Source: an uncultured Acidimicrobiales bacterium | GTDB taxonomy: Bacteria > Actinomycetota > Acidimicrobiia > Acidimicrobiales > UBA10347 | Reading direction: 5' to 3' | Length of the DNA: 24,771 nt | NCBI GenBank assembly: GCA_937942965.1 | Contig: CALDGN010000119.1 | Coordinates: 1 to 24,771, forward strand | Shown: positions 15,474 to 22,800 of the stretch, piece by piece | Position numbering within the stretch: the stretch's first letter is position 1 | How the letters are laid out: every line of letters starts with the position of its first letter | Notes under the pieces: generated by a model | The model's database searches: none | Told to the model about the DNA's origin: nothing | What the model saw: only the letters and a program-made list of their open reading frames with translations | Position numbers and translations under genes: made by a program

Positions 15474-16907
15474 CTAGAACCCGAGCAGGTCTTCGGGCGA
15501 ACCGGGAGGCTGGAGCAGATATCCCTGGGCGTGGTCACAGCCAAGCTCGCGAAGCTTCGCAAGCTCCTCGGGACGCTCGACGCCCTCGGCGACGACCTTG
15601 GCTCCGAGCGCTTGGGCCAGCGAGATCACCGAGGCCGTGATGGCCGTGCGGCGTTCGTCGCTGTGGAAGCCGCTCACGAAGCTGCGGTCCAGCTTCACGT
15701 AATCGATCGGCAGGTCCTGGAGATACGAGAGCTGTGAATGGCCGGTGCCGAAGTCGTCGATGGCGATGCGAACGCCGAGCTCGCGCAAGGCGTTGAGTAC
15801 TGCGATGCGGCCAGGCGTGTTGGCGGCGGCGTTTTCAGTCAGCTCTAGGACGAGCTCGCCGTCGTGGATTCGGTACCGCTCCAGAATGTCTCGCACGAGT
15901 TCGGGAAACGATGCGTCGAGCTGTGTCGGAGAAATGTTGACCCAGATCGCAGCGGGTGCCCGCAGGCTGTAGCGCCAGCTGTCAAAGCAACGTACGGCCT
16001 TCTCGATGATCATTGCGTCGAACGCATGGGTCAGGTTCATCGAGTGGACGTATTGCAGGAACTGGCCCGGCATGAGTCGTCCGCGGCGGGGGCTATCCCA
16101 GCGAGCGAGTACTTCGTAGCCGACGGGTGCGTCGGTATCGAGGCTGACGATCGGCTGCACGTCGAACTGGAACTCCGCATTGAGTACGGCGTCGACGATC
16201 TCGCGCTCTCGGACGTGCGTCTCTTCGATGCGGGCCTGCAGGGTGTGGTCGAAGAGACAGAAGCTGCCGGTGCCTCGGGACTTCGCTTCGTACAGCGCAG
16301 CGTCAGCGAGGTCGAGCACCTCGGTCACGGGCTGGTTGCCGTCGGTGGCGACGACGCCAATCGAACCGGCGATGTCGATGGCGAGCCCGTCGAAGTAGAC
16401 GGGCTTGTCGAAGATCCGGAGGTATCGCTGGGCGACCTCGGCGGATTCGCCGCTGTGGACTCGTTCCGCCCAGACCGCGAACTCATCGCCGCCCATACGA
16501 CCGACGATGTCGCCACCGCGAGTCATGCCACGCAGGCGACGTCCGACCTCGGCCAGCACGGCGTCGCCGGCAGCGTGTCCTCGGGAGTCGTTGATGTGCT
16601 TGAACTTGTCGAGGTCCAGCAGCAGGAGCAGGTGACTGTGGCCTTGGTTCTGGAGCGCCTCTCGGCTTCCTTCGGCGCAGCGCAGGAACCAGCCGCGGTT
16701 CGACAACATGGTGAGGCTGTCGTTGTTGGCTCGCCAGACGAGGTCCCGAAGTGACTGACGAGTGTCGTCTTCTTCCTCGGCCGCATCGACCAGGACGAGC
16801 CCGGCGTCGGACTCGTCGAACGTCATCAGGTGCCGAAGGGTGTCGACCCAGTCGCCGTTGTCGCTGTCACTGCTGAGGAAGATCAGCTCTTCAGATCCTT
16901 GTCCCAT
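15474..16907 (-). CDS. GGDEF-EAL c-di-GMP synthase/phosphodiesterase
   Basis: A 477-aa cytoplasmic protein with both c-di-GMP domains and only a short acidic N-terminal region (1-60) with no recognised sensor or membrane helix. The GGDEF domain spans about 60-220, with intact G-G-D-E-F at 139-143 and an inhibitory-site R130-x-x-D133 five residues before it. The EAL domain spans about 235-470. Its signature is E-V-L-A-R (265-269, fitting E-x-L-x-R), followed by N-I-S-P-T-Q-L, L-E-L-T-E-N, I-D-D-F-G-T-G, K-L-D-R-S-F-V, A-E-G-V-E and Q-G-Y-L-L. Both active sites look intact, so it could make and degrade c-di-GMP. It is divergent from the kai operon with a shared 276-bp gap, which suggests joint or opposed regulation. 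Confidence 0.92.
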   Translation of the reverse strand: MGQGSEELIFLSSDSDNGDWVDTLRHLMTFDESDAGLVLVDAAEEEDDTRQSLRDLVWRANNDSLTMLSNRGWFLRCAEGSREALQNQGHSHLLLLLDLDKFKHINDSRGHAAGDAVLAEVGRRLRGMTRGGDIVGRMGGDEFAVWAERVHSGESAEVAQRYLRIFDKPVYFDGLAIDIAGSIGVVATDGNQPVTEVLDLADAALYEAKSRGTGSFCLFDHTLQARIEETHVREREIVDAVLNAEFQFDVQPIVSLDTDAPVGYEVLARWDSPRRGRLMPGQFLQYVHSMNLTHAFDAMIIEKAVRCFDSWRYSLRAPAAIWVNISPTQLDASFPELVRDILERYRIHDGELVLELTENAAANTPGRIAVLNALRELGVRIAIDDFGTGHSQLSYLQDLPIDYVKLDRSFVSGFHSDERRTAITASVISLAQALGAKVVAEGVERPEELAKLRELGCDHAQGYLLQPPGSPEDLLGF

Positions 16908-16916
16908 CGTGGAGTT

Positions 16917-16943
16917 TGATCGGACGGCTGGCCCCCGCCTTTA
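16917..16943 (-). promoter_or_regulatory. Sigma-28/WhiG-type promoter candidate for the GGDEF-EAL gene
   Basis: On the minus strand TAAA (16940-16943) is followed after 15 nt by TCCGATCA (16917-16924). The FliA/WhiG consensus is TAAA-N15-GCCGATAA, so the -10 matches at 6 of 8 positions with exact spacing. It ends 9 nt before the ATG at 16907. An alternative sigma-70-like hexamer, CAAACT, overlaps it. Confidence 0.45.
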
Positions 16944-17000
16944 GTCCCAAAAGCGCAATCACGTCTCATGGGTCTGGAGGCCCAGAAACGGCGAAAATGG

Positions 17001-17058
17001 GTTAAGAACCGCCCAAGGCAGCCTTAAGAGTCGCTCAAGCTTGCTGTGGAAGCTCAAG
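17001..17058. repeat. Helically phased AAG-hexamer array upstream of the kai operon
   Basis: The hexamers GTTAAG (17001), CCCAAG (17012), CTTAAG (17023) and CTCAAG (17034) start exactly 11 bp apart, and another CTCAAG begins at 17053. Seen another way, a 16-bp unit at 17002-17017 recurs at 17024-17039 with 13 of 16 bases identical and a 22-bp period. Equal spacing of one helical turn puts all sites on one DNA face, as expected for cooperative binding by a regulator. The array sits in the 276-bp gap between the GGDEF-EAL and KaiA-like genes. A TAGCGT hexamer at 17070 could be a -10 just downstream, without a clear -35. Confidence 0.5.
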
Positions 17059-17183
17059 ACCAAAGGTGGTAGCGTCGTCTCAATGCCACGACGGGTTGTG
17101 GTCCAGGCGAACGCGAAAATCCAGTTCTTCGACCACCGAATGAACGCGTTACGCCGGCAATCCCAACACCCAGGGATGCACCT

Positions 17184-18095
17184 ATGAAGCTCGATGTTGC
17201 GTGCGTAGAGGACCATGAACCCGACGCCATCCTGATTCGTTCCGCGCTTGATGCTTCGGTTCACATGCAGGTTGGCGAGTTCTTCCGAGCGCTCGACCTT
17301 CGTTCGTTGGAACGCCTCAATGCAGAGCAGACCTTCGACGTCCTGCTGCTCGATCTGGGCCTTCCCGACTCGGTCGGTCTGAGCACGATCGCTCGAGCCC
17401 GCGCCATCGTGCAGGCGACACCGTTCGTCGTCCTTACCGGCGACGAGGCTCGCGGCCTCGAGGCGATTGCGGCCGGCGCCGACGATTTCGTCGGCAAGGA
17501 CGACATCGGCAACGGACACCTCGCCCGCACCTTGGCCCATGTCGTCGAGCGCCACCGCCTGCAGGTGCGACTGGCACAGAGCGAGAGCGAGCGAGAGCTC
17601 GAACGAATCGGCGCCGTCAACGGCCCCGGAGCGCCGATCGCGAGCGCATTGGTCGGAAGCCAGCGCCTCCTCGATGCCGACCCCGGCTTTGCTCGCCATT
17701 GCGAAGAGACGTTCGCTCGGGTCGTCTTCGACCGCTTGATCGCAAACCCCGTCGGCGCCGAGGTCGATCACAACCGTGTGATCCAGACACTGAGCCGGCA
17801 GATGGCGGCTCGAAATGCTGGACCTGATGACGTGGTCGCCGTGCTGACAGGCGCCGTCGAATCCAAGCGGGGTCAGCTCCGACCGGCCCAGTTCGGACCG
17901 TTTGTTCGTGAGTGTCGGCTTGCCTTGATCGAGCTCATGGGCCACCTGTTGGCTCACTACCGGGCGCATGTGCCGCTTCGCGATCTCGACCAGGTCGAAG
18001 CCGACGCGGCTGACGCCGCCGATGGGCGCGAAGCGACGGTGATCGGCATCGGGTCCGGACGGGGTGATCTGGGAACGGGCGGTGACGCCTCGTGA
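17184..18095 (+). CDS. Receiver domain fused to a KaiA-like C-terminal domain
   Basis: A 303-aa protein, first gene of the kai operon. Residues 1-125 form a canonical receiver domain: acidic E9/D10, phospho-acceptor D57 (L-L-L-D-L-G), T85 and K105. A helical linker follows. Residues about 170-268 are helical and match the cyanobacterial KaiA C-terminal domain as I remember it: R245-L246, L248-I249, H254-L255, Y259-R260 and P264 occupy the same positions as in KaiA's last helices, without gaps. A preceding G-P-D-D-V-V-A-V-L segment fits KaiA/RsbU-type helices. This fold is shared by RsbU N-terminal domains, so an RsbU_N label is the alternative. Cyanobacterial KaiA has a pseudo-receiver instead; REC-KaiA chimeras (KaiA3) are known in Synechocystis. 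ATG 17184 follows an AGGGAT ribosome-binding site. The stop overlaps the kaiB start (GTGA). Confidence 0.78.
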   Translation: MKLDVACVEDHEPDAILIRSALDASVHMQVGEFFRALDLRSLERLNAEQTFDVLLLDLGLPDSVGLSTIARARAIVQATPFVVLTGDEARGLEAIAAGADDFVGKDDIGNGHLARTLAHVVERHRLQVRLAQSESERELERIGAVNGPGAPIASALVGSQRLLDADPGFARHCEETFARVVFDRLIANPVGAEVDHNRVIQTLSRQMAARNAGPDDVVAVLTGAVESKRGQLRPAQFGPFVRECRLALIELMGHLLAHYRAHVPLRDLDQVEADAADAADGREATVIGIGSGRGDLGTGGDAS

Positions 18096-18358
18096 GTTTT
18101 GTCGAGATTGACCTCTATGTGTGCGGCGCATCGACCGCTCGCTCTACGACCACGATGCGCAATCTCGCCAACGAATGTTCCGCTCGCTACGGCACCGAGT
18201 ACTCGATCAACGTGATCGACGTGCTGCGTAACCCGGCGATCGCGGAACGGGCCAACATCGTGGCGACGCCGACGACGGTGATTCGGCGCCCACTTCCCTC
18301 GCTCCGGCTCGTGGGAGATCTCTCCGTTCCAACAACCTCCTTTGGGTGGCCTGCGTGA
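18092..18358 (+). CDS. kaiB: KaiB circadian clock protein
   Basis: An 88-aa thioredoxin-like/fold-switching KaiB homologue. It keeps the family signature almost throughout: D-L-Y-V-C-G (compare L-Y-V-A-G), V-I-D-V-L-R-N-P-A-I-A-E, A-T-P-T, P-L-P-S-L-R-L-V-G-D-L-S. In cyanobacteria KaiB binds the CI ring of phosphorylated KaiC and sequesters KaiA. After G-D-L-S the protein ends within ten residues (V-P-T-T-S-F-G-W-P-A), whereas typical KaiB continues with a short helix, so the C-terminus is short and atypical. The start is GTG 18092, overlapping the previous stop by 4 nt, and the stop overlaps the kaiC GTG in the same way. It lacks the SasA-like kinase part, so this is stand-alone KaiB. Confidence 0.93.
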   Translation: MSFVEIDLYVCGASTARSTTTMRNLANECSARYGTEYSINVIDVLRNPAIAERANIVATPTTVIRRPLPSLRLVGDLSVPTTSFGWPA

Positions 18359-19896
18359 ACTTCGCCGGTTCGACCGCCAAGGGCGTGTACAAGCTTCGCA
18401 CCGGGATCCCTGGTTTCGACGAGATCTGTCTCGGCGGTCTCCCGGCCGGCCGAACGACGCTGGTATCCGGCACGGCGGGTGCAGGCAAGAGCGTGTTCAG
18501 TGCCCACTTCTTGGCCGCTGGCATCGTCGAGTACGGCGAGGCCGGCGTGTACGTCACATTCGAAGAAACCCCCGAGCTGGTTCGTCAGAACCTCGAAGGC
18601 TTCGGCTGGGGCGTCGCCGGTTGGGAGACCGACGGCAGCTGGCAATTCATCGATGCGTCGCCCGACGTCATCAACCCCGCCGTGGTCGTCGGACAGTTTG
18701 ATTTCGGCGCACTCGTCGCACGTATCGAGCGCGCCGTGCGCCTCACCGGTGCCACCCGGGTTGTGCTCGATTCCATCGGGACGGTCTTCGAGCACTTCGA
18801 CGATGACCGCAGCGTGCGGACTGAGCTCTATCGGGTGGCGTCGGCGCTTCGCCAACTCGGCGTGACCGCCCTCATCACCATTGAGCGCCCCGAAGAGTAC
18901 GGCGCACTTTCTCGCCACGCGGTGTCGCAGTTCGTCTCGGACAACGTCGTGATCCTGCGCAATGCGCTCGACGAGGAACGCCGCCGCCGCACGATCGAGG
19001 TGCTCAAGTTCCGCGGCGCCGATCACCGCAAGGGCGAGTATCCGTTCTCGCTGCTCGAAGGAACGGGCGCCGTGGTGCTGCCGCTGTCGTCGTTGCTGCT
19101 CGAGCAAGGATCGGCGAGTCGTCGAGTCCCGTCCGGAAATCACGAGCTCGACGCGATGTGTGGTGGCGGGTTCTATCAGGACTCACTGGTGTTGGTCTCC
19201 GGTCCCACCGGTGCCGGCAAGACGCTGCTTGGCTGCAGCTTCATTAACGGCACGCCTGATGACCAGCGATGTCTGATGCTGTCGTTCGAAGAGGGCCGCG
19301 AGCAGATCTATCGCAACGCCTCGGGTTGGGGGTTCGACTTCGCCGCGCTCGAAGCTGAGGGGCGTTTCCGGCTCGAGGGTGCCTATCCGGAGCTACTTGG
19401 CCTCGAAGATCACCTGATCAACATTGCCCGCTCGATCGATGACTTCAAGCCGAACCGCGTCGTTGTCGACAGCCTGTCAGCGCTCGAACGTGTCGCCAGC
19501 CGCAAGGCGTATCGCGAGTTCATCATCGGCCTGACCTCGTTGCTCAAGGATCGGCGCATCTGCACCGTGTTCACCGCGGCAACGTCGTCTGCGTTCGGCG
19601 GCTCCGGCGACGTCGTCACCCACGTGTCGACCATTACCGACGCAATCATCTTGCTTCGCTACGTCGAGTTCTATGGCGAGATTCGACGGGGCATGACGGT
19701 TCTGAAGATGCGTGGGTCGGCACATGATCCCGAGATTCGAGAGTTCACCATTGGCCGCAAAGGCATGGCCATCGGCGACTCGTTCCAGAACATCAACGGA
19801 ATTCTGAGCGGCCAAGTCGAGGTCAAAGAACTCGACGAGATCGAACGGATCAAGACCTTGTTCATTGATGTCGACCTCGCAGATGAGGCGCGCTAA
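18355..19896 (+). CDS. kaiC: KaiC circadian clock ATPase/autokinase
   Basis: A 513-aa double RecA-like protein, close to the 519 aa of Synechococcus KaiC. The CI domain (about 10-245) has Walker A G39-T-A-G-A-G-K-S46 and catalytic E70/E71. The CII domain (about 255-500) has Walker A G283-P-T-G-A-G-K-T290 and E312/E313. The Synechococcus phosphorylation pair S431/T432 is kept as S425/T426 in H-V-S-T-I-T-D; the position equivalent to T426 of Synechococcus is Val. The A-loop segment (D-S-F-Q-N-I-N-G-I-L-S-G) and a C-terminal tail are present, as needed for KaiA binding. KaiC hexamers cycle through phosphorylation states and set time. GTG 18355 gives a GTGA overlap with kaiB; GTG 18346 is an alternative. 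The stop is 3 nt before the kinase gene. Confidence 0.95.
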   Translation: MNFAGSTAKGVYKLRTGIPGFDEICLGGLPAGRTTLVSGTAGAGKSVFSAHFLAAGIVEYGEAGVYVTFEETPELVRQNLEGFGWGVAGWETDGSWQFIDASPDVINPAVVVGQFDFGALVARIERAVRLTGATRVVLDSIGTVFEHFDDDRSVRTELYRVASALRQLGVTALITIERPEEYGALSRHAVSQFVSDNVVILRNALDEERRRRTIEVLKFRGADHRKGEYPFSLLEGTGAVVLPLSSLLLEQGSASRRVPSGNHELDAMCGGGFYQDSLVLVSGPTGAGKTLLGCSFINGTPDDQRCLMLSFEEGREQIYRNASGWGFDFAALEAEGRFRLEGAYPELLGLEDHLINIARSIDDFKPNRVVVDSLSALERVASRKAYREFIIGLTSLLKDRRICTVFTAATSSAFGGSGDVVTHVSTITDAIILLRYVEFYGEIRRGMTVLKMRGSAHDPEIREFTIGRKGMAIGDSFQNINGILSGQVEVKELDEIERIKTLFIDVDLADEAR

Positions 19897-19899
19897 AGC

Positions 19900-22800
19900 A
19901 TGGAGAATGGCGTGGACGTAACCGAAGCCAGGCCAGGGGGAGCCGATCGATCGGTGCTGTGTGCTCTTGGGGCATCGGCGGGCGGTCTCGCTCCGGTCGA
20001 AGAGTTCTTTGACGCGATTCCCCCAGACACCGGCATGTCCTTCGTGCTCGTGCAGCATCTCTCGCCCGACCACGAGTCGATGATGGGTGCGTTGCTCGAG
20101 AGCCACACCGAGATGCCGATCCTCCAGGCAGTCGATGACACGCAACTCGAACCGGACCACGTCTACCTGATTCCACCGGGAGCCGAAATCAGCGTTGCCG
20201 GCGGTCGCATGCAGGTGCGCGATCGCAAGCTTGATCGTCGCGATCTTCATCGGCCGATCGACACGTTCTTCACGTCGATGGCGGCTGACTTTGGGCCTGC
20301 GGCCATCGCGATCGTCCTGTCCGGAACCGGAAGTGATGGAACAGCAGGGATCGAGCGGGTCCGACGCGCCGGTGGTCTCACGCTCGTGCAGGATTCGTCG
20401 GCCGCGTTCGAAGGTATGCCTGACGCCGCGTTGCGTTCGGGCTTCGTCGATGCGTCGATGTCGCCGTCCGACATTGCAGACGCCTGCGTCGTGTATCGCG
20501 AAACGGGTCGCCGGCCCGTCTCACAAGGTCACGATGATGTCGCGCTTACACCGGCTGACGCTGAACTGGTTGGCCTGCTCGAAGAAGCAACCGGTATCTC
20601 ATTCTCCGAGTACAAGCCCGGCACGATGCGGCGGCGCATCGAGCGCCGGGTGACGTTGGCCGACATGCCCGACACGGCGTCGTACCTGGTCGGTGCACGC
20701 GACAACACCGTCGAGCTCGAAGAGCTGACCCGTGATCTACTGATCGACGTCACCGGGTTCTTCCGGGACACCGAGATGTTCGACCTGCTCGAACACGAGA
20801 TCCTCCCGCAGCTTGTTCTCGAGGCCGCGTCTGCCAACGACCCCATCCGCGTCTGGGTCGCCGGCTGTTCCACGGGCCAAGAGGCGTACTCGATCGCAAT
20901 GCTGCTGCTCGAAGCGGTCGAGTCGCTGCACGGCTCGCGCCCAACGGTGCAGATCTTTGCCACCGACATCCATGACGGCAGTCTTCGACATGCGACCGAG
21001 GGCCGATACTCGGCCGACGACATGGCCGAAGTCTCCGAAGCTCGCCGCTCCCGGTTCTTCGACGAGTTGTCGACCAGCTGGCGAGTCAAGCCCGAGTTGC
21101 GCAGCGTGATCACCTTCGCCCAGCACAATCTCTTGGCGGACGCACCTTTCACCCGGGTGGACCTGGTCACGTGTCGAAACGTGATGATCTACTTCCAGCC
21201 GTCGGCGCAAGATCGAGCGCTCGGCGCGATGAACTTCGCGCTGCGGCCCGGGGGAGCGATGGTGCTCGGCTCGTCCGAAGCGCTCGGCCCGATCGAGATC
21301 GACTACGAGACCGTCTCGTCGACCTGGCGCATCTACCGGAAAAAGGTCGATGCTGTTGCGCGGTCGTTGCGGGCCGGACAAATGGGCGCCCGCTTGCGGG
21401 TGCCAGTGCGGACCCCGGCGTTCGCGGCCGATCAGCGTTTGCTTCGCACCTACGATGCGTTGCTCGAAGCGCACTTCGCAAGTGGCCTGCTGTTGAACGA
21501 GCGACGAGAACTCGTCCACACGATCGGCGGGGCGACCGGATGGCTTCGCCAACCGACCGGCCGCCCGACACTCGATGCGCTGTCGATGGTCACCGACGCG
21601 AACCTCCGTCTCGCATTGGGCGCAACGCTGCGCGAGCTCGAGACCGGCTCGGATCGCACCGAGCCCAGATTCGTCGTGCCGACCGAGAACGATGGTCGCG
21701 CCCAAGCGATGCTGATCGGCGAAACGATTCGTGTTGGTAGTGCGACGCACTATCTGCTGTTCACACGAGAGGTCGAAGAGCCGCTAGAGCTGCCGCCGAC
21801 ACCTCGCAGTGCCGGGGTCGCTCCCGAGGACACCGAGTACACGCTGCAGCTCGAAGCCGAGTTGCTCTACACCCGTGAGTCGCTCCAAGCGGCGCTCGAA
21901 GAGCAAGAGACCTCGAACGAGGAACTCAATGCTGCCAACGAGGAACTGATTGCGTCGAACGAAGAGTTGCAGTCAACGAACGAAGAGCTGTCCTCGGTCA
22001 ACGAAGAGCTTCGGACGCTCAACGATGAGCACCACATCCGACTTGATCAAGTCCTAGAGCTGAGCGCCGACCTTGAGCAGCTGATGTCGTCGACCGAAAT
22101 CGGTGTTGTCTTCTTGGCCGAGGATCGCTCGATTCGTCGCTTCAACGAGCCGGCACGCGACTACTTCCGGGTGCGCGAAGGTGACGTGAGCCGACCGTTC
22201 GAGGACATCGTGAGTCGGCTGTCCTATGCCCAGCTCGATGAGGACATCAACTCGGTCTTCAACGGCGAGGGGGCCCAGGTCCAGACGGTCAGCCACGCCG
22301 ATGACCGTGCCCGACGCCTGGTCGTGCGCGTCGATCGTTACGAACTACCGCGAGATCGATGGGGCGTGTTCATCGCCGTGGTCGATGTCACCGACGTCGT
22401 GGTCGCCGAAGAAGAACGTGCCCTTGCGTCGCTGCTGCTGGCATCGCCGCTCGTCGTGGGCATCTGGGACGAAGACGATCAGCTCCTCTATCGCAACCGC
22501 AGCGTCCTGGCCGGCGAGCTTCCGGTTCCGTTCGACCCTGAAGAGCCACAACCCGTCCCCCTGGCGTTGATGGACGAGACGATCTCGATTGCCGCCGAAC
22601 GTGCTCGGAATGAGGGTGCAACGGTGGTCGGATTCCAGCGAGCGGCCGATCGAGATGCCGCCGCCGAGGGATTCGACGAGTACCTGTTCATCCTGCACCC
22701 GTTCGATCTCGTCGGGCAACGGCTCGTTGGCGCCATTGCGGTTCCTGCCACCCACGTTGCCGAGATGATCGAGGCACGGGCTCGCGAGATGTTCAGCCGC

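Noticed and set aside
15864..16754. Plus-strand open frame opposite the GGDEF-EAL gene
   Set aside because: Low-complexity antisense translation without motifs, while the other strand carries all GGDEF and EAL signatures.
16973..16986. Small inverted repeat TCTGG-AGGC-CCAGA in the kai upstream gap
   Set aside because: Only a 5-bp stem with a 4-nt loop, easily due to chance; not enough to call a terminator or operator.
18342..18701. Overlapping frame that could extend KaiB by a +1 shift
   Set aside because: It would overlap kaiC by about 345 nt with an Arg-rich translation. Only its first few residues (L-G-G-L-R-E-L) resemble KaiB, so I list the possibility as a finding, not a gene.
18355..19896. 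KaiC as a generic RadA/KaiC-like ATPase
   Set aside because: It has two RecA domains of KaiC length, both glutamate pairs, the S-T phospho-pair and A-loop, and sits beside kaiB, so it is a true KaiC.
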